Origin: Arcuatula senhousia
Taxonomy: Eukaryota; Mollusca; Bivalvia; Mytilida; Mytilidae
Direction: 5' to 3'
DNA: 64,000 nt
Assembly (NCBI GenBank): GCA_963971305.1
Contig: OZ020305.1
Location: 14,169,001-14,233,000 of the forward strand
The notes under the pieces are model-generated. The model searched no databases. It saw only the letters and a program-made list of their open reading frames with translations, and was not told the DNA's origin. Shown one piece after another: positions 31,405 through 43,916 of this stretch. The position numbers and the translations under genes are program-made. Every line of letters begins with the position of its first letter. Position 1 is the stretch's first letter.

Positions 31405-32076
31405 GTATGTTTTTTTTCTTCTACACGTGGAAATCTAGACAGCCCAAAATTTACTGTGTGTGTTTTTTTTTTAATAAAGAAGTAGACAATAGAAAAAAAA
31501 TGGTACAGAACATGCTAGGGTTAGCCTTTTGTCTACCATTTTCTCTATTTTCCTTTTCGATGATAGAATTTATGCACGGGTATCTTTTTACTGTCTTCAG
31601 AACTGTTCAGTGTTAATGATAGCCGATACATGTAACGACCCGTGTTCTAATGAATGAGGATAAAAAATAATAAAGCAAATGATTATTCCTTGTCGAATGA
31701 TCATTGCAATTAGATTTGTTTTTTACAGGTAAGCGTATAGCTGTAATTGTACATTTTAAAGATAAGATAGATATCTAATATACCTTTTTAGGGAGTGTTC
31801 TGATTTTATAAAGTCGAGTGAGAACGAGGCTCCAGACATAATAAATTTTCAATTGAAAAGGGGGGGGGTTCAAATCCCCGGAATTCCCCTTCTGGGTCAA
31901 CAACCGGAAGTGACCGATAATAAACATCAATAAATATTTCAGTTGTAAAATCATTTTAAGCAGCAAACATTTCAAATTTGTTTGACTTTATCAAAAGGGA
32001 AACATGAAAACACAGTCATTAATTTTCTTTGTAAAGAGTTGTTTAGAATGTGCCAAAATTATATCTTTTGCATTGT
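31405..32076. other. AT-rich sequence
   Basis: A run of nine G at ~31861 and scattered short frames; nothing recognised. Confidence 0.4.
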
Positions 32077-32667
32077 AAAGGAGAAGAGCCACGAATGCCC
32101 TAAATCGGCCCGGTATTTTCACTAAATTTTCAACTACTATAACTTGTCAAAAATTTAACTAAAATATGTTTAAGGTATGAACAAACTTTTCATATCTGTA
32201 AGATTTAGCAAAATATTTACACAACAGGTTTAGCTTCGAGACTTTAAACAGGCCATAAATTTGAAAATTCCTCATTTTTCACACATTTTCATTGGTTTCT
32301 GTGCATATTTCGTCAAAATTAGTATTGGCCACATTCCTCGACCATCGTAATTTTTTAATAATTAATCTATAATACATGTATGATAATACACATTTCTATC
32401 ACAAAATGATTTTGGTCGACAGGTGTGGCCCATTTCATATTCTTCGATTTATACATGAAAATCAAGGAAAACTGTCACAAATTGTTATTTTTCACAAAAT
32501 AGTCTAATTTTTACCTCATTGCTCTCCTTATTAATAAATGATTGAAGGAAAAAATATTGCAATTCATGAAATATAAAGACTAATAAACATTAATACAGCA
32601 ACTACAAGCAGATATATCAAAGTTGAATTTTTTGGCAATTTTTGGGCCTTCGTGGCTCTACTCCTTT
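32077..32667. mobile_element. TIR element 'F' (AAAGGAG.AGAGCCACGAA ends)
   Basis: About 591 bp with 22-24-bp inverted ends, AAAGGAGAAGAGCCACGAA left and AAAGGAGTAGAGCCACGAA (complement) right. The first seven bases equal those of element E, so the two probably share a transposase. Confidence 0.8.
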
Positions 32668-33984
32668 AATTTCTACCTAAATTCTAAGTAACCATTATGT
32701 TGTTTAAAACATTTTACCTTTTGCTTGCTTCTGTATTTTATTCCTGGGAACGAAAAATAAATCCATTGTTGAAATTTTAAATAATCCATGAAGAATTTCA
32801 AAATTTAAATCCATTGACAAAAAAAACCCGACTAAATCCGTCTTGTCCAATATCAAACATTTTTAAAGTACTCACAATCTGCACACGATTAAATTGAATA
32901 AGGCGGGAAAATTATGAACATTAATATGAAGGATCGGATGGGATGTCGGAACTACGTTTTTTTAATAAGTTTTCATAAAACTGTAAAATACAGATGCTAT
33001 TGATGTTTAATCATTTTTATACATTTATATATTGTTTTCCCCAATGTAAAATGGTGTATGGTTTACACCACTAGTAAGGTGGATTCACGACGATCAGGAA
33101 AGTCCAGTCAAGGATTCACGTAAAGTTGTATTTTAGTAAGACGATTCAGATTAGTCGGGTTAAATAAAAAAGTAAACAACTTTGTTTTGTTGCAAAATTA
33201 ATGTCTTTCGAAAGGTAAATGGCCATTTTAATGCCGTCTCTTTATTTGTTCCACAAAAAACTAAAAAGTCGTAAAAGCATATACAAATCTGTTTTAAAAT
33301 AAAGTTACAGTTCACGAAAAACGTCAAAGTTGAGTTATGTTCATGACGAGAACTATAACATCAGATAGTTGTGTTTTTGTTTGCATAAAGTGTCTATATT
33401 TTTCATCAAAGCAAGACTATCATACGTACTAGAGACAAGTTGAAAATTTGTATATATTGAAAAATGAGTATACTTTAAAAAAAAATAGATGTAAAAATTG
33501 GCGGATAATGTTCTGATAATAAGAGGATTCTGTTTTGGTAATGCACGGAGTTCGGTCCAGTATCGGTTTAAAAAAACATTTAAATTTATATGTAATAATA
33601 TCTGCAGTTGGGCAAATGCTGTATAACTTAAGATAATCATAGTCATACTTGAAATGTTAAGTTAAATATCCATATTAAGAAACTAAAATGTTGTTAAAAG
33701 ACTTATTAGTGACAAAATAAATTTAGTATGACAAAATTGAAGACAAGACCAATCAAAGGTTTGTGTTAAATATAAGATGCTTGTTATTAGCGAAAATAAT
33801 ATAATTAATATGTACATCAATCATTAAGAGTTTACTATCCCTATACCACCGGTTCTAGAAAATTTTTAAAATTCTTCCATTTCATCTTAAAATTTATTGT
33901 CTTACAAGCGAATGCAAAATGATTTTTGATACATTTCTCATCTCCTGGTTGAGTTTACTCTTACTCATATCCATCTGAAATAAA

Positions 33985-34060
33985 AATTACAGCAAAGTTC
34001 CAGAAATAAAGTTTGCTACGCCTGACGAGAAATGAGATAAAATTTCTGGAAACCTTAAGG
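33985..34060 (-). repeat. Decayed ribozyme-monomer remnant
   Basis: AAAGTTCCAGAAATAAAGT and GCTACGCCTGACG match the 3' side of the hammerhead monomer in inverse orientation. The core boxes are lost. Confidence 0.45.
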
Positions 34061-34494
34061 TTTTGTAATTAAAAAAAATTGTTTCATGAGCACTTTTGTA
34101 GTTTATGGACGGTCCTAAATAGTCGAACGGACAGAAAGAATCTCTCTTTGTTTTGAGGATAAACTTTTGTGTTTCATTCAAGTAAACCCGCTCTTGTGCA
34201 AGAACTTCTATTAAATGTTTAAACAAAACCAAAGCTACTTTACTGGGGCATATGCATACCAAGCTTCGTCAACATAAAGTGCTCATATAACTCCAACACT
34301 GAAACATTGATAGCATTAAACGACGACGCCGTCGTCGCCGCCGCTGGCAAAGTAATACTTATTGCCCGCCCTGCCACACAGGCCATACCCCTGCCCCCGA
34401 AAAAAGTGCACCTCAGATATCAAGCATGGGTCTCAAATTACGGAAGCACCAACCCATTTATCTTTAAATAAATCCCCAATCCCGTTTTTTTGAT

Positions 34495-34840
34495 TCGTTA
34501 GTTAGTTAGTAAGTTTTGCCTTTACTCCCAACTTTCGGGAGATGTACATAAAAAGGTGATACAATGAACATGAAATGATGATGAAGTAGACAATGGGGAC
34601 ATCAGGCCAATCAGCGAGGATAGATTTTGACTGCCATTGGAAAAAGGATTTATGAGTAGCCTGGACGGACAATTAAAATTAATGACATTCGCCATTCAAC
34701 CACTTGGGGCACACATCCCAGTCGCTATTTGGGCAAAGCGGCCTGACGTGATGAAAGCTTTCTGAGTGATTTTAAGTAGACGTTTACCGATAAGCTAAAG
34801 CGCTGCTACGGGTCTATTTGCCACCCGGGACCCGCACGGT
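34495..34840 (-). mobile_element. SINE-like retroposon, copy 2 (internally shortened)
   Basis: Reading the minus strand it begins CCGTGCGGGTCCCGGGTGGC and ends in AACT repeats (GTTAGTTAGT on plus at ~34501). It lacks part of the middle compared with the copy at 8613. Confidence 0.7.
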
Positions 34841-35125
34841 GGTTTTGCAATTCGAAAATAGTAAATACTGTAACGAAATGAAATGTGCCTGTTTGCAGAA
34901 ATATAAGGGCAACCAATTCACAGTCATTGCTAATGCAGGTTCGTTTCAAAAATGAGACTGCATGTAGATGCACCCCCTTTCAGATCTAGAAAATCCGAGA
35001 TGGGGCATTTAATTCCAATTGATGCAAACATTTAATTAAGATACGTTTTAGGAGCATTTTAAGATATTTTAGGGTCATATTGATTTAATTCTTACTTATA
35101 AGTATTTGCAAAAACTCCAGGTGTT

Positions 35126-35950
35126 TTGACAAAAAACAAGTGGGGCATTCGAGTGTTAAAAGTCAAAAAGGGCAACGACAAAACCAGAAAACATGAACGT
35201 GAACAGCACGAAGAAACACAAAACATAAAACAAACACAAAATCAACAAAACAGTTATCAACGAAGCAAACTCAAGTCGAACGAAAGTGAACTCGTGTGCT
35301 CCGGAAAAGTAAGCAGTTCCTGTATGCATGCTAAATTAAACACCCTTCGCGCTGCCAATTTCAAATTCAGCATGTCAATTCCGGTAAAGGAAGATGAAAC
35401 AAAACCCTATGACAAACCAACATCAGTACTCATCTGAAAGAAAGAAATCCCATATTTGTTTTTTGAGCTCATGATATCTTCCGTAAATTTCTTGAATCAA
35501 GACAGCAATCAAGGAGCAACACAACCCTGTGTTAGCACTTTTTGTGTCATATGTGTGACGCTCTGCCAAGGAAATCGATGTAATATTACCGCTAGCTCTG
35601 GAGTAATGAATAAATTGTGGAACTTAAACTCCATTAGCTGGAGTAAACGGATTTTTGCTACGCAAGGAGTATAAAAGTTGACGATTTAAATTTATTGAAG
35701 TCATCATTTTTTTTATTTTGAGTTTTGTTTTAAGTTTTCTTTTGGAGTTTATTTCGAGATCTAGATCTTAATATGAAGCAGACTTTTTAGAATCCGTTGT
35801 GTCCTTTATCTCAAGTATCTGACGATAAATGAGTATTGAGAATCGTTCAGTGAAAGGACAATATAAAGTGAAGTGAAAAGAGAAAGCTAGTCTACGATCC
35901 TTTTTTGTCTATATGTGATTGTTAGAAGTCTGCTTCATATGATGAAGTAA
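35126..35950 (-). pseudogene. PLE relic (3' tail and C-terminal coding debris)
   Basis: 35126-35450 is the tail (AACTCAAGTCGAACGAAAGT, GTGCTCCGGAAAAGTAAG). 35456-35950 aligns by eye with the C-terminal region of the minus-strand PLE at 48000-48420, including TATGAAGCAGACTTTTTAG and AGTCTGCTTCATATGA. Stops and indels abound. Confidence 0.55.
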
Positions 35951-36004
35951 TTAATCTATAATAGCTTTATTAATGCAAATTTTACCCAAAAGGTTGTAAG
36001 CATA

Positions 36005-36943
36005 CAGATGGGTCCAAACCTAACCTGTACAAAGGTGAACCGGGAGCAAACATCTAGTTTATTTTTCTGGTTTGGTTTGGTTTGCTCGACCGAACAAAAT
36101 AGCAAACCACAGTTTACTCAAAACAAACCATGGTTTGCTTTTTCTAGTTTGGTTTGGTTTGAAAAGCAAACCAAACCAAACTAGGCGGCTGGTTTGGTTT
36201 GCTCTGACCAAACCAAACTTTGACGCTGGTTTGGTTTGCTCTGACCAAACCAAACTAGGGTGCTGGTTTGGTTTGCTCTGACCAACCTAAACAAGGGCGC
36301 TGGTTTGGTTTACTCTTACCAAACCAATCTTAAAATGATAATATCTAAATGATAATAAATTCTTCAAGTAAAACATATTTGTTTTACGAGAACAAATATC
36401 ATAAATTGATGTCGGACGTCGTATTATTTCGATTCTTTGAATCATCTGCGCATGCTCATGGTTTGCTCTTAGCAAACCAAACCAAACCAGGCCGCTGGTT
36501 TGGTTTGCTCTAAAAATAGAAAACTTTGGTGCTGGTTTGGTTTACTCATAAAATACCAATCTAATATGATGTAAAATGTTTAAATCATAATTTTTAATTC
36601 GATTGAGACATTTAGTGAATAATATTTGTTCATGAAATGTAATAATTGTGAAATAGTTTGGACATTCTTTCACATCGATTATATGAATCATCTGCGCATG
36701 CTCGCGGTTTGCTCAGAGCAAACCAAACCAAACCAAACTAGGGCGCTGGTTTGGTTTGCTTTTTAAATTTTGGTTCGCTCTGACCAAACCAAACCAGTCG
36801 TCTGGTTTACTTTTCGAGTAAACATTAAAGTAAACTTTGGTTTGCTAAAAGTACACCAAACAAAGTAAAAAGTGAACTTAGACCAAACTTCTGGTTTGCT
36901 TTTTTAGTTTGGTTTGCATACAGGTTAGGTTTGGACCCATCTG
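36005..36943. mobile_element. Foldback element built of GGTTTGGTTTGCT arrays
   Basis: Perfect 25-bp inverted ends (CAGATGGGTCCAAACCTAAC...), flanked by TA on both sides (36003-36004, 36944-36945). The interior is many alternating copies of GGTTTGGTTTGCT and AGCAAACCAAACC, including a repeated module with CTGACCAAACCAAACTAGG, so it can fold many ways. The short open frames across it are repeat artefacts. Confidence 0.9.
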
Positions 36944-37620
36944 TAAAACAAGTACAAAATTTGGAATGTAAGCATGCATGATATCCGAATTAACGAATTC
37001 TGTTAGTTTCTGGATAACACGAAATGAGTTACAGTAAAATTTGTCAATTATGCAATTTATAATTACGCAATCTTATGTAAATCACCATACAAATGTATGA
37101 TATAACCCGACAAAACAGTATCCAAAATTTACCAAAACAGAAGTCTATAACTGAACAAAACTGAATCCTCTTAAATGGTGATACAAATTACCGGTTTGAT
37201 GTGTTTACTAATTTGATTTTCTTTAACAGTTGGCAGTACTCTCCTTGCATGTTTTAATTCAAAATGATTTAAAAAGAACGTGGGTACACATTGCATGCTT
37301 TATCATAAGTTTGAAATGTGTTGTTTACTTTTAATTTAGAGTTATGAAATGTATAACCTTTTTAGTCATAACTTTTAAACCATTAATCATAGATTAACCA
37401 TACTTTCACATTTTTTTGAAATCAATACAAAAATGTAAATTATAAAGAAATAAAAATAATACATAGTTTTATGTTTATTAACAATGCTCAGGTGTGCATT
37501 GTATGTGTGTTTTGTAAACAATATCGATCGAAAAAGGGACGAATTCAACCCACCAAATACAACATTACGTGAATCCTTCTCTGGACTTTCCTGATCGTCG
37601 TGAATTCACCTTACTAGGGG

Positions 37621-37674
37621 TGGTTTACTGTAGATTCGTAAAAAATATTTTTTTTACGAATCTACAGTAAACCA
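37621..37674. repeat. 54-bp near-perfect palindrome
   Basis: TGGTTTACTGTAGATTCGTA and its exact complement surround an A/T-rich centre. It lies immediately outside element G's right end. Confidence 0.9.
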
Positions 37675-40098
37675 TACATTCTCCTATACGTATATACACT
37701 TCATATATACCATATGCAATCAGATTTATTTAAGTATACTGATTTCACATTCTAATTTCTTGTCACAGACTGATATATTTTATTTTCTCCCGGAGAAATC
37801 AGTAGATTTGTGCCCATAAAAGAATTTTCTTTGATAAAAATAACATATATCCCGACTCGTAAGAGACAGGCTTTATCACAATCAACCGGTCTGTCCCGTC
37901 CGTTCGGTAAAAAAATAATTGTTAAGGCTACTTGGCTTCTACTGGAGTGATTTATTTTAAATTTGATATATACATAGCTTTTAAATTAGCATAATGAGTC
38001 ATTTATTTCCTTTTTTTTTCGAGTGGATAAGACTGTTTTAAAGGTAAAAATTGAAAACAAATGTTTGTGTCTGTTATCATTTAAACACAATTACCGAACG
38101 TTCATTAACAATCTTGAATGTTTAAAAAGTGTTTCATATCGAAGAAAAAAGACCAACAGGAAGCTGACATTTTAAAGAAAATTGTGTTTGTTAATTTAAT
38201 AGAAGTTTAACGACACACAACATCTCACTTTTAATATACTGTTAAATTAATGAGATTTTACCCCTTGAAGTAAACGTAGACAGCACAAATGAACTAACAG
38301 TTTTTTTTTATATTATCTTGAAAAAGGCAGATCCATTCCAAAGACAGGTCTGTTCAAAGCAAACACAACGGTTACCTTAATTTTGATTGAATTTCAAAGG
38401 GTATTTTTTTTTGGCTTGACCCTACGTGTTTGTTATAGAAAATCTAATAAACATGTCGAATAATTTTAAATTAACGAATATGTTATAAATTTATCTTTAT
38501 GTAATGATGGAAAGTAACCGTACTCTTTAATTTCACGTTATTATTAGCTTTATAACAATGTGTTATGATTTATTGTATGCACGATTGTTTGCTCAACTCA
38601 CTAATCATGCAGTGCGTTCTTTTAAATGACGTCTTTGTTGACTTGTTACTAATAATTTTATGTCTATTTGTGTTGACAACTATTTAAGTATCCTATATGC
38701 GTTACGTTATAGTCTTCATAAAAGTAATAAAACGGTTGTATGTTTGACAAATAAATATAGAATATTAGGTACTTTCCTTTCTGATACTATCTATATCTAG
38801 GTGAGGGTAGAACGAGTCTGATACGAGACTAGATGTAGATAGTATCAAAAAGGAAAGTATATAATATTCTTTTTATCGGTAATGACGTCACAGTTATCAA
38901 GTGCTCCCACCTGATATTTTCTTGTATCACGGACTGTCCATGATACTAAGAAATATCAGGCACATGAGATCAAAGGAAAAAGCCGCTTATTATCGATAAA
39001 TCGTCAATTGAAGTCAAAGAGGATACGACAATTGCGAAAATTTATCTTTAAATCTACTTATCATAACAAATTCAAGTCTTTTTTTTCTTGAAAATATAAA
39101 TACCTCGTAGACTTTTGTGTCTTTTTTTATAATTCTTCTACTACATTATTCCCCGTTTTGCTAAGATGTACCAAACTTGACTGAGGTTGATAATTCATGC
39201 ACTGTTACAGCATTATAGAATTTTAAGATATTTTCATCAACCGTTCTAAGTCTATCACAGTATATTATATATTCTATAAATTGTTTATTTTTTCAAAATG
39301 GATTTAAAGCCAAAAGTCTCTTTCCGTTGCACCGATGACTAAAAAGCAATTGTCATTCATAACTTACGATTCAACACTTTTTAAATATATGATATAATAA
39401 GCATATAAAAATATCAGAATTTGTATAACATGCGGTATATATCACCCCTCTGGCCAAAAGCCCTCAGATTTATATATATGTCTCTGGGCAATACAAAATA
39501 TGGCACATATGTTTCATGCAATTTTTAAGAACATGTACATGTACGTATAGCATAAAGTACAGTCGCTGAATGATTGAAGGATAAGCAACACCGAAGAGAC
39601 TCAAACTTACATAAACCAGAACATTTATTAAGCCATCAAAAAAGCAGACTAGATTTAAATTCAGATCAATCTGGAAACTTGGGCACAACACTTTAACACC
39701 CAAAAGAGTTATGTTTATTTGTGTTTGCAACAATTTTAGCCGTAACATGTTATATAGGAAGAATAATAGCATAGAAATATATTATGTATTATTAACCATA
39801 TTAAACCGTCTATTGTAAGACAAATTGTAAAAAGATATTTTTCTGTTTACATTTTAAGTTTACACGTCTATATACTCATGTATTTTAAAAGTGCATATCA
39901 TTAAGAAATCTCACTTGAAAAGCTGAGTTAAAAAAGGATTTCGAATGAAAAGTATAAAATTGCAAAAAGTTCAGACAGGAATATAGCACCGAGGATATTA
40001 ACCAAGTTGAGTATAAGAAAGACTACGATCTGTTTTGAATTTGAATATTTTATTGAAATGTTTGTTAAAGGATTCATTTCCACTCTGACTTGTGAAAT
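37675..40098. other. AT-rich sequence with two adjacent hairpins
   Basis: 38757-38872 is an inverted repeat (GATACTATCTATATCTAG versus CTAGATGTAGATAGTATC, outer arms AGAATATT/AATATTCT). 38910-38962 is another (CCTGATATTTTCTTGTATCA versus TGATACTAAGAAATATCAGG). Together they look like one MITE. No gene seen. Confidence 0.6.
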
Positions 40099-40240
40099 CA
40101 GTGGCGGATCCAGAGGTGGGTCCAGGGGGTCTGGACCCCCTTTCGTCGGAAAATTCTGTGATTTTCATGCAAAATTTTGGCAAAAATCATCAAATTATAG
40201 TTTTGGACCCCCCTTTTCAAAAATCCCGGAACCGCCACTG
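40099..40240. mobile_element. 142-bp CAGTGGCGG MITE
   Basis: Ends CAGTGGCGGATCCAG and (right) CCGCCACTG are inverted copies. GAAAT is repeated on both sides (40094-40098, 40241-40245). Inside, GGGTCCAGGGGGTCTGGACC and GGACCCCCC give further pairing. Confidence 0.8.
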
Positions 40241-40816
40241 GAAATCACCTTCATTTCATTCACTTGGTCAAGAATAAAAAGAACTAGCAATATGAACAAT
40301 ATTGAACCAACACATATAAGAACATTCAAAATACAGTCTTTTTTTTTACTTCACAAAGGAAGCAACACTTTTTTGTTGAAATGCATTACAAAAGTATGGG
40401 ATAAATGTTTGAAAGGTTTCACATTGATATTCTTATTTCGCTTTCATACCTTTCAATTTGTCAACTTCTATTAAAATTATCAATAAACTAGTGTCTAAAG
40501 AAAACCAGAAAACTTTTACTAAACCGCCGACAGGCAGACAGGATCTAAAAAGATGCACAGTAATTAAAACATTAATTATGCATCAAAAGTTCAAAAGAAT
40601 AACACAACAGTCGGGCGATAAGGCGTTAACACTTGAATAATTTTTTAACAGGGAAAACTCATGTACTTAGGAGGGCTTATATCATAAAAACACAATTTTA
40701 ACAAGACCAGAGAAGAACATGGCGACTTATATGAAATGAGCCTTTATTCTGTTACACATAAAATTTTATTTTGCAACTTTTAATACATGTATTTCCCATC
40801 TTAAAATCTGCTCGAT
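40241..40816. other. Unassigned sequence
   Basis: Frames of up to 60 codons only; nothing recognised. Confidence 0.35.
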
Positions 40817-41252
40817 CCTTTACTCTGAAGCAGTGCGAGTTCGGATATATCAGGGAAATGAACATGAAAGGGATGATACAATGAACATGAAATGATGACG
40901 TGGAGGAAAGGGGGATACAAGGTCAATAAGTGAAAAGTTTAGACCATTACTGAAAAATTGCAGTGATGGGTAGAGGTGGACAATTTAGTCTCCTGCATGG
41001 GGACCATACGGGTCCTACTTATACCGAGACCTGCAGCAGTGCATGTTCTTGAACGTGCGAGGAACGTGACACGGTTTGCGGTCAAGTTATGACAGGGCTG
41101 TCCGATTCTAACATCTGAGGCACACATCCCAGTCGCTTTGTGGGAAAAGCCGCCTGACTCAATGTCATATTTCCAAACGCTCTTTAGTGGACTTTTAACG
41201 TAAAGCTTAGGGCTGCTGTGGGCCTATTTGCTACCCGGAACCCGCACGGGTT
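40817..41252 (-). mobile_element. SINE-like retroposon, copy 3
   Basis: Minus strand: 5' CCCGTGCGGGTTCCGGGTAG, then CACAAAGCGACTGGGATGTG, ending near the conserved GAACTCGCACTGCTTCAGAG. It matches the 8613 copy throughout but lacks the AACT tail. Confidence 0.7.
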
Positions 41253-42044
41253 GATTTTTATTAGGGATTCTTTTTTAAATTGATTTATCACTTGCACGTA
41301 CACAATCAACATTTGATTGGAATATACGATAGATCGCAATGTAAGTTTGTTGGGTTTTTTTTTATTACATTCACGTATTAAGCTTAATAGCGAGCATCGC
41401 AGATGCGAGTACTATGGCATTGTGCATGTTTTGAGATGTGCCAGAAATATACTGACAAGAAAACCGAAACACGTCTACTTTTACGGAGCAAAACATTTAA
41501 TAGGCACGGAGCAAGTAAAACAATCAACCCTCTGAGCTTATAAAAAGTAAATCATAATCTGTTATGTAAAACTAGAAAATTAGAAATTCAAATCTACTGA
41601 TAAAACCCTCATTCATCCACTTGTTTATTTTTATGCAAAGATTTTTATTTTATCACCACTCGTCTTTTCCGCTAAAAAAAGGAATTTCCGGAAATTACCG
41701 AGCTAGCTTTGGACACCTGTAGTCGTCACACCTAATGCGTGAAACTAAGTTTTGTTCTAAATAAGACAAAGAAATAGATTAATTAACTGAATTCAATCTA
41801 CTTACAACCTTGCACTGACAACGGCTATTCATAATAATGAATAAAAGGGTCTTACCTGAAAATGAAAGAAGATTCCCATCTTCTTCTTCTTTCTGGTTCT
41901 AGCGTTCCTTCAGTAATTGAAATTCATACGCTAGGCGTCTAAAAATTTAGAATGCCAAAATTTGTGCAATAAAGTCAAAGTGATCATACATAGAAACAAT
42001 TTGAAGTGATTAAAACTAATACATTTGATAGCTTTGGAGTTATG
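41253..42044. other. 3' flank of the second LINE relic and unassigned DNA
   Basis: The part next to 42045 is probably LINE 3' untranslated region on the minus strand. The rest has no recognised feature. Confidence 0.35.
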
Positions 42045-43916
42045 GGTAGAAGATTGGAATAAGAGCAGGTTCAGTAACCAGGCTCTTAAATCCATCAACT
42101 GTGGTGGCTGAAGTAAAGTTTTGAGGTAGTTTGTTCCATTTTGTAATTGTGTGTGGGAAAAGTGAATATTTATAGCAATCTTTGAGGTCTGTATAGTTTG
42201 AAAGAATCGGGGTTGCTGTGTCGTGTTCTACTGTCTGATGGTATAATTATGTTTGATGCTGGTACTGCTACTAAGTGATGTACAATTTTATAAAAGAAAA
42301 CAAACTTATCTGTATCTAAGACGTCGGACTTTAAGGGGGTGCCAATTGAGATCTGTGTACATGTCAGTGACTGAGCTTGTGTTATGATACCGATTACATG
42401 TGAAGCCTGCTGCTCTGCGCTGGACTTTTTCGATCTGGTTGATTTGTTGTTTTTGATGTGGATCCCAAATGGTTGAACAATATTCCAATTTTGGCCGAAC
42501 AAGAGCTTTGTATGCATAAGATTTTACTTTTTCGGATGAGATTTTGAGATTTCTTCGTATAAAGCCTAAAGATTGGTTTGCTTTTGCTGTCATATTATCA
42601 ATTTGTTTGTCCCATTTTAGATTTGATTGGTGTGTAATGCCTAAATATTTTGTGGATTCAATTTTTGAAAGAGAATGTCCATGGAGTTTATAAGTAAAAG
42701 TATGCGGATTTCGTTTTTGTGTGATGCTAAAATGTTACACTTGTCCGGATGAATATGCATCAACCAGTCTTTTTCCCACTTGCCAGCCGCTTCAAGATCT
42801 TCTTGTAATTTTTTGACAGTCACCAGGTGTTTTAATTTCTTTATAAATTATGCTGTCATCTGCGAATAATCTTAATTTACTGTGTGTCATGTATTCTGCA
42901 AGACCGTGCGGGACCCGGGTGGCGAATAGGCCCGCAGCAGAGCCTAGCTTGTCGTAAAAGGCGACTAAGGGTCTTGGGATTCTGACGTCGGGTCAGTGCT
43001 CAGCCCACAGAGCAACCAAGTGTGTACCCTAGGTGGCTGAATAGGGTAGCCCTCGTCCGCGGGGGTTGTCAGGTCTATAATACGGAAACCCTGACCGCCG
43101 ACCATAGTGGGCCAACGTGTGTGGACAGTGCCACGCTTCATGCACGTAAAAGACCCCTTTGTGGACCGCCAAGTAGTGCACCACATAGGCTAAATTTTCC
43201 GCCCCTACCCACCTCTCCCCTTTTCCTGTGGTTCTTCAAAATTTACCGGTCCTTTGTGTCCCACCCTACCCCATATTTCATTTATCATCATCATTTCATG
43301 TTCATTTTATCATCCTTTTCATGTTCATCGCCTGTAAATAACCTATATAGCGTTGCACGGGCGTAAAACACCAACTCACTCACTCACTCATATATAGATT
43401 AAGAATAATATGGGGACCAAGTACTGTGCCTTGAGGGACTCCAGATGTTACAGGAATGTTTTCAGATGTTTTTCCCTCAAGGACTACATTTTGAGTTCTA
43501 TTTGTTAAAAAGTCTTTTATCCAGCTGTATGCATTTGAGTTAATTCCATAGTGACTGATTTTGTAGAGTAGATGGCGATGTGAAACTTTATCAAAAGCTT
43601 TTGCAAAGTCCATGATAATAATGTCTGTTTGTATGTTGTTGTTGGAGTCTTTTGATAGATTTTGAATAAAAGATGTTAACTTTGTTTCACAGGAACGTGA
43701 TGATCTGAAACCATGTTGAAAGTCATATAAAATGGGATTATGTTCAAGAAGTTTCATCACTTGGCTTGTTACTACATGTTCTAATAACTTACAACAAATG
43801 CAGGTTAGGGAGATGGGCCTGTAGTTGATTGGATCATGCTTGTCGCCTTTTTTAAATGCTGAACAAACACTCGCATGTCGCCAATCATCTTGCGGGGTTT
43901 CACTCACTTTCCTCAA
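42045..43916 (-). pseudogene. LINE reverse transcriptase relic, 5'-truncated and split by a SINE-like insertion
   Basis: The minus strand from 43916 reads KKGDKHDPINYRPISLTCIC, QHGFRSSRSCETKL, the motif A region IIMDFAKAFDKVSH, and TSGVPQGTVLGP, an uninterrupted 178-codon frame. After the insertion at 42905-43390 it resumes with LRLFADDSIIY (intact catalytic FADD), then KYLGI-like sequence, SYAYKALVRPKLEYCSTIWD, IEKVQRRAAGF, and FYKIVHHLVAV near 42270. Frameshifts occur near 42820, 42640 and 42310. The motifs are those of CR1/L2/Jockey-like LINEs. No endonuclease domain remains. It is better preserved than the relic at 7555-11480. Confidence 0.85.
42905..43390 (+). mobile_element. SINE-like retroposon, copy 4, inside the LINE RT
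   Basis: It starts CGTGCGGGACCCGGGTGGCG and ends with ACTC repeats at 43390. It lies between the RT motif GPHIILNLY and LAEYMTHSK, removing only a few codons. A closely matching 3' end is at 28126-28250. Confidence 0.8.

Larger units (their letters stand above)
33075..37613. mobile_element. 4.5-kb TIR element 'G' packed with insertions
   Basis: Inverted ends of ~57 bp: TAAGGTGGATTCACGACGAT at the left and its near complement ending at 37613, flanked by CTAG on each side (33071-33074, 37614-37617), which may be the target duplication or TA within it. It contains a ribozyme-family remnant (33985-34060), a SINE-like copy, PLE debris and a 939-bp foldback. A GC-rich ACGACGACGCCGTCGTCG palindrome is at ~34321. 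Confidence 0.7.

Noticed and set aside
36059..36281. Open frames on both strands with repeated peptide
   Set aside because: Produced by the GGTTTGGTTTGCT arrays of the foldback element.
43022..43366. 114-codon plus-strand frame
   Set aside because: It lies wholly inside a SINE-like retroposon; SINEs do not encode proteins.
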